This document shows, piece by piece, positions 1-7,474 of a stretch of DNA of 15,788 nt. Every line of letters begins with the position of its first letter. Position 1 is the stretch's first letter. Made by a program: the position numbers and the translations under genes. A model generated the notes under the pieces. It was not told the DNA's origin. It made no database searches and worked only from the letters and a program-made list of their open reading frames with translations. The stretch is from JANNSW01 sp031431235 (GTDB lineage Bacteria > Pseudomonadota > Alphaproteobacteria > Rhizobiales > Hyphomicrobiaceae): positions 1-15,788 of the forward strand of contig JANPDA010000122.1 in assembly GCA_031431235.1 (NCBI GenBank), read 5' to 3'.

Positions 1-194
1 TGGTTGGAGTTCGCCTTGATCGCGTAGCAGACGAGCGTATCGAGCCCGTGGAAAGCTTCGCTGAACACCTTGTAATGCCGCTCGAGCGTCGCGGTCGAAT
101 AGCAATAGAAGGGCGTGCCGACCTCGTCGCGGATGCCCCCCCGAGAGACACCCTCGGCGTGCAGCACACCGCGCTTGTAGCTGAAATGATGCAT
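1..194 (-). CDS. lysA: Diaminopimelate decarboxylase, N-terminal 64 residues (cut by window edge)
   Basis: Decarboxylates meso-diaminopimelate to L-lysine, the last step of the DAP lysine pathway, as a cytoplasmic PLP enzyme (fold type III). The frame starts MHHFSYKRGVLHAEGV and runs off the left edge. It contains GTPFYCYSTATLERHY (residues 26-41) and VCYAIKANSN (55-64), where K60 is the expected PLP-binding lysine; these are LysA hallmarks. The start ATG (192-194) gives the usual LysA N-terminus; no strong Shine-Dalgarno sequence is visible. A run of seven C on the plus strand (136-142) lies inside the gene, but the reading frame is kept across it. It follows the NlpC/P60 gene on the same strand after about 104 bases, so it may share that operon or have its own promoter. 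The family call is secure from these motifs; the rest of the gene is not visible. Confidence 0.93.
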   Translation of the reverse strand, partial: MHHFSYKRGVLHAEGVSRGGIRDEVGTPFYCYSTATLERHYKVFSEAFHGLDTLVCYAIKANSN

Positions 195-298
195 GATCGA
201 GGCTCGCCGGGAAAGTAGGGGATTGGCGCGCACCATAAGCAGGTTCGCAACGCGTGGTCCATGTGGAGACGCGAGGAAAGGCAGGCTCCAGCGCTCCC

Positions 299-1162
299 TC
301 ACACCGTGCCCGCGCCAGGCCTGCCGACAGCCATCACGGGCGAGCCCGACGCCGCAATACGCTCGATTGCCGGCATCAGCGGCTCCTCGACCGTTTCCAT
401 GTGGAAGGCGTTGGCGTGGAGCAGCCGGCCCGGCGCGCTGACAAGGCCCACGTGCCCCTTCCAGCATACCAGGTCGCCGCGACGCAAACCCTGCCAGTCG
501 AGGCCTGGTGGCACTGGCTCGCCGAAGGCCACGGCCTGCATGTCGCTGTCGCGCGGGCAATCGACACCTGCAGCGCCAAGGGCGAGTTGCACCAGCCCCG
601 AGCAGTCGAGCCCGAGGCTCGTTTTGCCGCCCCAGAGGTAGGGCGTGCCGATGAAGCGCGCGGCGATGGCGACCGGATCGGACGCGATTGTCGCAAGCGA
701 GACGGTGTGGACCGCAGCGACATAGCCACCGTCGGCCAGCCGCAGGAACGGGCCTGCGTCGGCCGCGACGGCGAGCAGGGAGCCGAGCGAGAGCAGCGCC
801 GTGGGAGCGGACTTGATGTCAGGTCTGGGGTAGACGTAGGTTCTCAACGCCGACACCCGATGGGTCGCCTCAGGTCCCGCCATCCCGAGCGCCGCCACCG
901 GCACATAGCCCACATAGCCGTCAGCACCGAGCTGGACCCAGGCCCAGCCGTCCTGCTCCTCGAACACGAGAACCCTCTCACCGAACAGGGCTTCGGTGTC
1001 TTGCACTGCATCCGGCGCTGCAGCACGCCGGACCGGCGCCGACGCCACCACCACCTGGCGCGGCACACCATCGACATAGCGCCTCGCCACGACCCTGCCC
1101 TCGAGCCGCCTGTCCGCGAGGTCATCACGGTAGGCATCGAGCCGCCGATCGAGCGCGGTCAT
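299..1162 (-). CDS. NlpC/P60 (C40) peptidase with N-terminal SH3-like domains
   Basis: A 287-residue cysteine peptidase of the NlpC/P60 family, which cuts gamma-D-Glu-diaminopimelate (or similar) bonds in cell-wall peptides. The catalytic domain (about 160-285) shows DCSGL with C187, GHVGL with H237, and LLHANAFH with H249 as the probable third residue. Residues about 55-90 and 105-150 look like two SH3-type folds, the layout of YkfC-like gamma-D-glutamyl-L-diamino acid endopeptidases. No signal peptide is seen, so action on imported peptides in the cytoplasm is inferred. The start ATG at 1162 overlaps the TGA of the upstream aminopeptidase (ATGA, 1159-1162), so translational coupling is likely. 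The same frame stays open upstream through the aminopeptidase, but that extension (to 2431) is an out-of-frame shadow. The family is certain; the exact substrate is inferred. Confidence 0.93.
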   Translation of the reverse strand: MTALDRRLDAYRDDLADRRLEGRVVARRYVDGVPRQVVVASAPVRRAAAPDAVQDTEALFGERVLVFEEQDGWAWVQLGADGYVGYVPVAALGMAGPEATHRVSALRTYVYPRPDIKSAPTALLSLGSLLAVAADAGPFLRLADGGYVAAVHTVSLATIASDPVAIAARFIGTPYLWGGKTSLGLDCSGLVQLALGAAGVDCPRDSDMQAVAFGEPVPPGLDWQGLRRGDLVCWKGHVGLVSAPGRLLHANAFHMETVEEPLMPAIERIAASGSPVMAVGRPGAGTV

Positions 1163-2565
1163 GCGTGGGCCTTGCGGAACACCTCGAACATGGCACGCGC
1201 ACCCTGCGGCTCGCCTCCCTTGGGCTTGCCGGCCTTGGCTTCTGGCACCCATCCGAACATATCGAAATGGGCGAAACGCCGGACATCCCTGGCGAAGCGT
1301 TTCAAGAACAGCGCCGCCGTGACGGACCCCGCGTGCGAGCCGCCAGAGATGTGGTTGACGTCGGCGATCGGGCTCTTCAGCAGCTTGTCGTAGGGCATCC
1401 AGAACGGCATGCGCCAGACTGGATCGCCGACCGCAAAGCCCGCTGCCATCACGTCGCCGGCAAAGGCATCGTCGTCGCAATAGAGCGGCGGCAGATCGGG
1501 GCCGAGCGCGACGCGCGCTGCCCCGGTCAGCGTCGCGAAGGTGAGCATCGTGTCGGGCTTCTCCTCCGAGCCGAGCGCGATCGCATCGCCCAGCACGAGC
1601 CGGCCTTCCGCATCGGTATTGCCGATCTCGACCGTCATGCCGTTGCGGGTCGCCAGAACGTCCCCCGGCCGGAAAGCGTTGCCCGCAACCGAGTTCTCCG
1701 CGATCGCCAGCAGCACACGCAACCGCACCGGTAGCTTTGCGCGCATGATCATGGATGCGAGCGCGAGCGCGGTTGCCGCGCCTCCCATGTCCTTCTTCAT
1801 CAGCGCCATCGAGTCGCCGGGTTTGATGTTGAGGCCGCCGGTATCGAACACGATGCCTTTGCCGACGAGGGTGATGGTTGGCGCGCCCGGTCGTCCCCAC
1901 CGCAGATCGACGAGGCGCGGTGGCCGTGTGCTGGCCCGGCCGACCGCATGGATCATCGGGAAATTCTGTTTCAGCAACTCGTCGCCCACGATCGATGAGA
2001 TCTCGGCCTGGTGAGCCGCAGCGAGCTGGCGGGCGGCTGCCTCCAGCTCCTCGGGGCCCAGATCGCTCGCCGGCGTGTTGATGAGGTCGCGGCCGAGCGC
2101 AACGCTTTCGGCAATCGCAAGCACACTGTCGCGGCTTGCCCCTTGCGGCAGAACGAGCCGGCGTGGCTTGGCCGGCTTGGCGGAAAGGTAACGCTCGAAA
2201 CGATAGGCGCCCATCAGCCAGGCCGCCGCGGCGAGCTCTGGATCGTCGGGCTTGTTGGCAAGCCGATAGCTGCCGGCCGGAGCCGCCGCAGCGAGGCTGC
2301 CGAGCGCCAGCGCGGGCACATCGCCTGCCTCCGCCTCGGTGCCGAGCACCATGCCCGCGAGCTTGCCGTCGGCGCCGGGGATGGCCACATGCTTGCCGTG
2401 CACAGGCTCGAAGCCCTGTGTCTCCATCCAACCTCGCCCCAGCGCCCCGACACTGCCGCGTACCTCTTCGATCGTCGCCTTCGTCGCCAGCCAGATCGGC
2501 ACGGCATTGTCGTCGCGCTCGATCAGAAGCTCGGCCATCGGCACGGAACGTTGGCTGGCGGTCAT
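1159..2565 (-). CDS. M17 leucyl aminopeptidase family protein
   Basis: A 468-residue cytoplasmic two-metal exopeptidase that removes N-terminal residues from peptides. The C-terminal catalytic domain carries the full M17 set. VGKGIVFDTGG supplies metal ligands K236 and D241. NIKPG supplies the catalytic lysine K248, and MKKDMGGAA supplies D259. NTDAEGR (316-322) supplies D318, E320 and the catalytic R322. The N-terminal part (about 1-150) is the less conserved accessory domain. Length is close to the family norm of 450-500. The ATG at 2565 is chosen because AGAGGA lies eight bases upstream; M10 is a weaker alternative. The stop overlaps the NlpC/P60 start by four bases. Pairing an M17 peptidase with a C40 peptidase is common in alphaproteobacteria and suggests stepwise breakdown of muropeptide-derived peptides (inference). 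Confidence 0.95.
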   Translation of the reverse strand: MTASQRSVPMAELLIERDDNAVPIWLATKATIEEVRGSVGALGRGWMETQGFEPVHGKHVAIPGADGKLAGMVLGTEAEAGDVPALALGSLAAAAPAGSYRLANKPDDPELAAAAWLMGAYRFERYLSAKPAKPRRLVLPQGASRDSVLAIAESVALGRDLINTPASDLGPEELEAAARQLAAAHQAEISSIVGDELLKQNFPMIHAVGRASTRPPRLVDLRWGRPGAPTITLVGKGIVFDTGGLNIKPGDSMALMKKDMGGAATALALASMIMRAKLPVRLRVLLAIAENSVAGNAFRPGDVLATRNGMTVEIGNTDAEGRLVLGDAIALGSEEKPDTMLTFATLTGAARVALGPDLPPLYCDDDAFAGDVMAAGFAVGDPVWRMPFWMPYDKLLKSPIADVNHISGGSHAGSVTAALFLKRFARDVRRFAHFDMFGWVPEAKAGKPKGGEPQGARAMFEVFRKAHA

Positions 2566-2648
2566 GGGATTCCTCTCGCGCGGTGACTCGGCTTGCAGCC
2601 GCCCCCGATTATTGGCACTTGGTGCGGGGAAAGCAAACGGAGGCTCCC

Positions 2649-3293
2649 ATGGCCGGCAACAGCTATCGTCTCGTGATCGGAACCAAGGCTTGGTCGTCCT
2701 GGAGCTTGCGGCCCTGGCTGCTGCTGCGCCAGGCCGAGATCCCTTTCGAGGAGGTGCTGATCGATCTGCGCCAGACCGGCACGCGCGATGCAATCCTCAG
2801 GCACTCCCCCTCGGGCAAGGTGCCCTACCTGCAGGCGGGCGACATTGCCGTCTGGGACAGCCTCGCAATCGCGGAATATCTCGCCGATAGCCACCGCGAG
2901 AAGCGCCTGTGGCCAGCCGACGCGGCGGCTCGGGCGCATGCGCGCAGCATTTCAGCCGAGATGCATTCGGGTTTTTCGGAGCTGCGCAACGCACTCCCGA
3001 TGGATTTCAATGTGAGCAAGCCGCTGGCTGCGGTCCCAGAAGGCGCAACCATCGATATCCGCCGGGTCGTCGCGATCTGGCGCGAGGCGAGGAGCCGCCA
3101 TGGCAAGGGTGGGCCGTTCCTCTATGGCGCGTTCTCGGTGGCGGACGCCATGTACGCCCCGGTCTGCTCACGCTTCACCACCTATGCGCCCGACCTGAAG
3201 GCCCATGGCGACGACGGCACGGCGGCAGCCTATTGCCAGATGATGATGGGATTGCCGGCGATGCAGGCGTGGGGAAAGGGGGCGCAACGGTGA
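2649..3293 (+). CDS. Glutathione S-transferase family protein
   Basis: A 214-residue cytosolic GST. The N-terminal thioredoxin-like domain (about 5-85) has AWSSWSLRPW (14-23), whose serines are the likely glutathione-activating residues. It also has SPSGKVPYL (53-61) with the cis-proline, and DSLAIAEYLAD (70-80), which binds the gamma-glutamyl group. The C-terminal part (about 95-210) fits the all-helical GST domain, with FSVADAMYAPV as the N-capping region. The SSWSLRPW signature marks a bacterial subgroup related to maleylacetoacetate isomerase and zeta-like GSTs; the true substrate cannot be told. The ATG is preceded by a strong ACGGAGG. The gene is divergent from the aminopeptidase (83-base gap), and its stop overlaps the GTG of the next gene (GTGA, 3290-3293), so the two are probably co-translated. 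Confidence 0.92.
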   Translation: MAGNSYRLVIGTKAWSSWSLRPWLLLRQAEIPFEEVLIDLRQTGTRDAILRHSPSGKVPYLQAGDIAVWDSLAIAEYLADSHREKRLWPADAAARAHARSISAEMHSGFSELRNALPMDFNVSKPLAAVPEGATIDIRRVVAIWREARSRHGKGGPFLYGAFSVADAMYAPVCSRFTTYAPDLKAHGDDGTAAAYCQMMMGLPAMQAWGKGAQR

Positions 3294-5320
3294 CGCATGT
3301 CGATTGCGGGGACCCAATGGGCGGCGCTCGTGACATCGAGACGATCTGGATCACACTGGGCGACGGGACGCGACTGGCGGCCCGCCTCTGGCTGCCGGCG
3401 GTTGGCGGCCCGGTCCCGGCGATCCTCGAGTACCTGCCTTATCGCCGGCGCGACCGCCACCGGGTCGATGATTCCCTCACTCATCCCTTCTTTGCCGGGC
3501 ACGGCTATGCCGCAATCCGGGTCGACATGCGAGGAGCAGGCGATTCCGACGGCATCATGCGCGACGAGTACACGCCGCAGGAGTGGCGCGACGCCGTCGA
3601 GGTGATCGAGTGGATCGCGCGGCAGGACTGGTGCTCCGGCGCGGTCGGCATGATCGGACTGTCGTGGAGCGGGTTCAACGCGCTGCAGATCGCGGCGCTC
3701 CGGCCAAAGCCCCTCAAGGCGATCGTCACCACCTGCGCGTCCGACGATCGCTTTGCCGACGACATGCACTACATGGGCGGTTGCCTGCTGAACGACAACC
3801 TGCAGTATGGCGCGACCTTCTTCACCTGGCTCGCAACGCCGCCCGATCCGGCGATCGTGGGTGAGCGCTGGCGGGAGATGTGGCTCGAGCGGCTGGAAGC
3901 GGTCACGCCGCGGGCCGGCGAATGGCTGCGCCACCAGACGCGCGACGACTACTGGAAATCAGGCTCGGTCTGCGAGGACTACCGGCGGATCGAGGCCGCC
4001 GTGCTCGCGGTCGGCGGCTGGGCGGATGGCTACAGCAATGCCGTGCTGCGGCTGATGGAGAACCTCGACTGCCCGCGCAAGGCCGTGATCGGACCCTGGG
4101 CGCACGCCTATCCGCATCTGGCGACGCCGGGACCGCGCATCGATTTCCTCGGCCTCGTGGTGCGCTGGATGGATCGCTGGCTGAAGGGGATCGACAATGG
4201 CATCATGGCGGAGCCCATGGTGACGGCCTGGGTTCAGGAGAGCGAGCCGCCGGCCGCGAGCTATCGGGTACGCGACGGCCGTTTCGTCGCCGAGGACACT
4301 TGGCCGAGCCCGCTGGTCGATCGGCTGGCCTGGCAGTTCGCCGGCGGACGGCTGTCGGCCGATCCGCCATCCGGCTCGCCGGTGCAGGTGTCATCGCCCG
4401 TCACAACGGGAACCGCCTCGGGCGAGTGGTGCCCCTATGGCTGGGGGCCTGACATGCCGCTCGACCAGCGCGGCGACGACGGCAGCTCGGCCTGCTTCGA
4501 CAGCCTGCCGCTTGCAGCCGACCTGACATTGCTCGGCGGCACCGAGGTCGAGGTCTTGATCGAGGTGGACCGGCCCGAGGCTCAGATCGCCGTACGGCTC
4601 AACGACGTCTCGCCCGACGGTGTCTCGCGACGCATCACATATGGCCTCGCCAACCTTGCGCTCGGCGAGGACAGAACGAGCCGTCGCAGGCTAGCACCAG
4701 GACAATTGTTCGCGCGCCGCCTGAAGCTCAACGATGTCGGCTATCGCGTACCGCGCGGGCATCGTCTGCGGCTCGCGATCTCGACCGGCTACTGGCCGCT
4801 CGCATGGCCATCGCCGGAGAGAGCAACGGTGACGATCCATCGCGGCACGCTCGTGCTGCCCGCACGCGACGATGCGGCGCCGCGAGGACCGGTGCCCGAT
4901 CTCGGAACGGCCCGCGAGCCCGCGCCGATGGCGACGGAAATACTCGTCAAGCCCGAGCGCGGCAGACAGCGCGTGACGCGGGATGTGGGAGCGGGGATCA
5001 CGACCGTGGAGGTAGTGCGCAATCTCGGCGCCATGCGCATACCCGAGGTCGATCTGACGATCGGCGGCCTCGGGCGGGAGAGCTACGTTGCAACCGATGA
5101 CCGCCCCGAGCTGACGCGCTCGACCGCGATCAGGGAGGCCTCGATCACCCGTGGCGATTGGAGCGTCAAGGTCGCGACGCGAAGCGTGCTCTCGACCGCA
5201 GGCCCGGACTTCGTGCTGGCCTCCGACCTGGAGGCATTCGAGGCGGGCCATAGGATCTTTGCCCGGTCATGGAGCGAGCGCTTCCGCCGCGCCACGGCGC
5301 CCGACGACCAGGACGCCTGA
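3290..5320 (+). CDS. CocE/NonD family serine hydrolase (X-Pro dipeptidyl-peptidase S15-like)
   Basis: A 676-residue alpha/beta hydrolase of the CocE/NonD group, acting on esters or amides; the substrate is unknown. The nucleophile is S125 in GLSWSG, the acid is probably D246 in GGWADGY, and the histidine is H272 in GPWAHAY. RGAGDSDG (81-88) is also typical of the group. The C-terminal part contains the jelly-roll domain of S15/CocE proteins, for example TEVEVLIEVDRPEAQIAVRL. The GTG at 3290 is chosen because it overlaps the GST stop and has a G-rich Shine-Dalgarno stretch in the end of the GST gene. An in-frame ATG at 3317 is the alternative. No signal peptide is seen. Coupling to a GST suggests detoxification or degradation of a xenobiotic ester, which is inference. 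Convergent with the solute-binding protein gene. Confidence 0.92.
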   Translation: MTHVDCGDPMGGARDIETIWITLGDGTRLAARLWLPAVGGPVPAILEYLPYRRRDRHRVDDSLTHPFFAGHGYAAIRVDMRGAGDSDGIMRDEYTPQEWRDAVEVIEWIARQDWCSGAVGMIGLSWSGFNALQIAALRPKPLKAIVTTCASDDRFADDMHYMGGCLLNDNLQYGATFFTWLATPPDPAIVGERWREMWLERLEAVTPRAGEWLRHQTRDDYWKSGSVCEDYRRIEAAVLAVGGWADGYSNAVLRLMENLDCPRKAVIGPWAHAYPHLATPGPRIDFLGLVVRWMDRWLKGIDNGIMAEPMVTAWVQESEPPAASYRVRDGRFVAEDTWPSPLVDRLAWQFAGGRLSADPPSGSPVQVSSPVTTGTASGEWCPYGWGPDMPLDQRGDDGSSACFDSLPLAADLTLLGGTEVEVLIEVDRPEAQIAVRLNDVSPDGVSRRITYGLANLALGEDRTSRRRLAPGQLFARRLKLNDVGYRVPRGHRLRLAISTGYWPLAWPSPERATVTIHRGTLVLPARDDAAPRGPVPDLGTAREPAPMATEILVKPERGRQRVTRDVGAGITTVEVVRNLGAMRIPEVDLTIGGLGRESYVATDDRPELTRSTAIREASITRGDWSVKVATRSVLSTAGPDFVLASDLEAFEAGHRIFARSWSERFRRATAPDDQDA

Positions 5321-5337
5321 TCTTCAGTCGAGCAGAA

Positions 5338-5364
5338 CCGGAGGCAGGATCGCCCTGCCCCCGG
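5338..5364. terminator. Hairpin between convergent genes, possible bidirectional terminator
   Basis: CCGG-a-GGCAGG / CCTGCC-c-CCGG arms flank a five-base loop (5349-5353), in the 57-base gap between two convergent stop codons. One mismatch interrupts a stem of about ten pairs. No T-run follows on either strand, so intrinsic termination is only probable. The location is what one expects of a shared terminator. Confidence 0.5.
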
Positions 5365-5377
5365 AATGGTTGATAGA

Positions 5378-6967
5378 TCAGGCAAACCACCAGCGCTCGA
5401 GCACCTTCCAGCCGTCGAGCTCCCAGTTGGTCGCGACCTTGTCGCCATGGGCGACCTTGTCCGAGCGCGCGTCCACATAGTTCGCGTACATCGGCACGAC
5501 GGCTCCGCCGTCGTCGCTCACGATCGCCTGCATCTCGTGATACATCGCGCGACGCTTGGGCTCGTCGAGCTCGGCCCGCGCTTCGACCAGCAACTTCATG
5601 AACCGGTCGTTGCTCCAGAACGTCTCGTTCCACGAGCCCTTGGCGGCATAGCCGATCGTGAACATCCAGTCCTCGGTCGGACGCCCGCCCCAATAGCTCA
5701 TGGTCCAGGGCTTCTTCATCCAGACATTCGACCAGTAGCCGTCATCGGGCTCGCGGATCACGTTGATCTCGATGCCGGCCTTGGCAGCATTTGCGGCATA
5801 GAGGGTCGCCACGTCGACTGCGCCGGCAAAAGCAGTGTTGGCGGCTGACAGGTCGACCTTCAGGCTGTCGAGCCCGGCCTTCTTCAGATGGAACCTCGCC
5901 TTCTCGGGATCATAGGTCCGCTGCTCGAGATCGGCGGCAAAGTAACGATTTGCCGGCGCGATGGGATGATCGTTGCCGACGCGGCCATGACCGAACAGGA
6001 TGGCCTTGACCATGGCCTCACGGTCGATCGCGTATTTGAGAGCGAGCCGCACATCCACATTGTCGAAGGGTGCGACACCCACGTTCATCGGGATGGTGTA
6101 ATGCTGGGTGCCGGTCACCTCTTCCAGCACGATGCCCGGATTCTGGCCGAGCAGGCTCGCGGTCTTGAGGTCGACGTGGTTGATGGCATCCACATCGCCC
6201 GAGACGAGCGCATTCTGGCGTGCCGCCGCATCGGGGATGCCGATCAGGATGCACTTGTCGAAATGGGCGCGATCCGACTTCCAATAATTGGGGTTGCGGT
6301 CGAGCTCGACCGTCACGCCGGGATTGTTCTTGACGAGTTTGTAGCCGCCCGCGCCAATGCCCGACTGCCAGTCGATCTTGCCATCCTTCGAGGGGACGAT
6401 CGGCAGGTGATAATCGTTCATCAGGAAGGGGAAATCGGCGTTGCCGTCCTTCAGCCTGATGACGACGCTGCCGCCGTCCGCCTTGATCTCCTCGATCGGC
6501 TCGAACAGCGACTTCAGCGCCGACTTCGAATCCGCACCACGGTGATGCATGATGGAGGCGATCACGTCGTCGGTCGACAGCGTCTTGCCGTTGTGGAACT
6601 CGACGCCCTTGCGCAGCTTGAAGTTCCAGGTCTTGGCATCCTTCGACGCCTCGAAGCTCTCGGCAAGCTCGGGCCGCAGGCTGCCGTCCTCGGCCACTTC
6701 CACGAGTTGGTTGTGCACGCCGAACGAGAAGCCGATCTGGGTGAAGGTCGAGATGTAGGTCGCGGGATCGAGCTCATCCGTCGTGCTCGCGCCACCGAGA
6801 CCGAGGCGGAAAGTTCCACCCTTCTTCGGGGTCGCGGCCAGTGCCGCTGTCACCAGACCGTCGGCCATGGCGACCGTGAGGCCGAGTGCAATCGCCCCTT
6901 CCATGAACTGGCGCCGGGAAATCTTGCCGCTGCCGAAGCGGTGTTGCAGTTGATTCAACCTGCGCAT
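5378..6967 (-). CDS. ABC transporter substrate-binding protein, family 5 (peptide/nickel type), Tat-exported
   Basis: A 529-residue periplasmic binding protein of the SBP_bac_5 family (DppA/OppA-like), which binds peptides, opines, glycosides or similar for an ABC importer. The N-terminus has a twin-arginine signal, SRRQFM (17-22), a hydrophobic stretch (about 25-41) and a likely cleavage after ALA (42-44). Family features include WNFKLRKGVEFHNGKTLSTDDV, VELDRNPNYW and DVRLALKYAIDREAMVKAIL. Length is normal. The ATG at 6967 has a very good GGAGGAGA Shine-Dalgarno sequence. No permease or ATPase gene lies in the window, so the partners are encoded elsewhere or the gene is an orphan. It is divergent from the Rieske remnant and the amine oxidoreductase across a 218-base gap. 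A role with that catabolic pair is possible but unproven; the ligand cannot be predicted. Confidence 0.94.
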   Translation of the reverse strand: MRRLNQLQHRFGSGKISRRQFMEGAIALGLTVAMADGLVTAALAATPKKGGTFRLGLGGASTTDELDPATYISTFTQIGFSFGVHNQLVEVAEDGSLRPELAESFEASKDAKTWNFKLRKGVEFHNGKTLSTDDVIASIMHHRGADSKSALKSLFEPIEEIKADGGSVVIRLKDGNADFPFLMNDYHLPIVPSKDGKIDWQSGIGAGGYKLVKNNPGVTVELDRNPNYWKSDRAHFDKCILIGIPDAAARQNALVSGDVDAINHVDLKTASLLGQNPGIVLEEVTGTQHYTIPMNVGVAPFDNVDVRLALKYAIDREAMVKAILFGHGRVGNDHPIAPANRYFAADLEQRTYDPEKARFHLKKAGLDSLKVDLSAANTAFAGAVDVATLYAANAAKAGIEINVIREPDDGYWSNVWMKKPWTMSYWGGRPTEDWMFTIGYAAKGSWNETFWSNDRFMKLLVEARAELDEPKRRAMYHEMQAIVSDDGGAVVPMYANYVDARSDKVAHGDKVATNWELDGWKVLERWWFA

Positions 6968-6989
6968 CTATTCTCCTCCGATTGGTTCA

Positions 6990-7008
6990 GTTGCTCTTGC
7001 AAGGCAAC
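6990..7008. repeat. Short inverted repeat upstream of the solute-binding protein gene
   Basis: GTTGC and GCAAC arms flank a nine-base centre containing the palindrome CTTGCAAG. The element ends 22 bases upstream of the solute-binding protein start, in its probable leader or promoter. It could be an operator, but five-base arms are weak evidence. Confidence 0.25.
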
Positions 7009-7105
7009 TCTGTCCACTCTCCGTGGTCAGCTGGAGGCAAAGGTCAAATTTTTCGACACGTTTCATCGGATTCTCGCCCGAATTTGCGCCCTGGGCCAGG
7101 TGTCC

Positions 7106-7143
7106 GCCCCCCGCTGCCAATTCACCCGTTGGCAGCGGGGGGC
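7106..7143. repeat. Perfect 15-bp inverted repeat in a divergent intergenic region
   Basis: The arms GCCCCCCGCTGCCAA (7106-7120) and TTGGCAGCGGGGGGC (7129-7143) are perfect complements around an eight-base loop, ttcacccg. The element lies between the divergent solute-binding protein gene and the Rieske remnant, ending 42 bases before the remnant's start. No T-run follows on either strand, and neither flanking gene ends here, so a normal terminator does not fit. An operator, an attenuator in the plus-strand leader, or an extragenic palindrome are the options. The presence of the repeat is certain; its function is not. Confidence 0.85.
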
Positions 7144-7185
7144 CTGCTCGCATAGCATCGGCGCTGCGCCATGGAGGGTGCGACC

Positions 7186-7461
7186 ATGCCCACGAGCCAA
7201 TCCCACGATCACGCGCTCCAAACCGCCAGCAGCCTGCTCGCCCGGCACCGAGCGGGCATGAGCCTGCAGGCGCCCTTCTACACCAGCCAGGAATTGTTCG
7301 ATCTCGACCTCGACCTGATCCGGGGGAGGCACTGGATCCATGTCGGCGTCGAGCCGGATTTACCAGCGAACGAGAACCAGGTCGAGGCGTTCACGCGGTG
7401 GTACCTCGATCGGCTGTGGGATGGTGTACAGCTTGCCGCGCCCCACCGCCTCCCCGCCTGA
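7186..7461 (+). pseudogene. Rieske ring-hydroxylating oxygenase alpha subunit, internally deleted remnant
   Basis: A 91-residue frame that reads as the two ends of a Rieske oxygenase of the GbcA / stachydrine-demethylase type. Residues 1-57 resemble the N-terminus (RAGMSLQAPFYTSQELFDLD, then GRHWIHVGVEPDLP). Residues about 60-72 (ENQVEAFTRWYLDRL) resemble the last helix of the same family. The Rieske CxH...CxxH cluster and the mononuclear iron site are entirely absent. About 1 kb is missing compared with the usual ~400 residues, and the junction near 7360-7372 stays in frame. The ATG at 7186 is preceded by GGAGGGT; an in-frame ATG at 7171 is less likely. It sits 13 bases before the flavin oxidoreductase, the normal partner of such oxygenases. 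It cannot be an active oxygenase. The family assignment is from recalled motif patterns and has not been checked by search. Confidence 0.68.
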
Positions 7462-7474
7462 GCAGAAAGGCATC

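Noticed and set aside
136..142. Run of seven C in lysA as a possible frameshift
   Set aside because: The LysA reading frame is the same on both sides of the run (HAEGV before, GTPFYCYS after).
254..1393. 379-residue plus-strand open frame
   Set aside because: Antisense to the NlpC/P60 and aminopeptidase genes; no family features.
299..2431. 710-residue minus-strand open frame spanning two genes
   Set aside because: Only the part from 1162 down encodes the NlpC/P60 protein. The rest is a shadow frame of the M17 aminopeptidase, Arg/Ala-rich and without motifs.
2612..2624. Possible sigma-54 promoter (TTGGCAC...TGC) before the GST gene
   Set aside because: The spacing between the GG and GC elements is two bases too short for a -24/-12 promoter.
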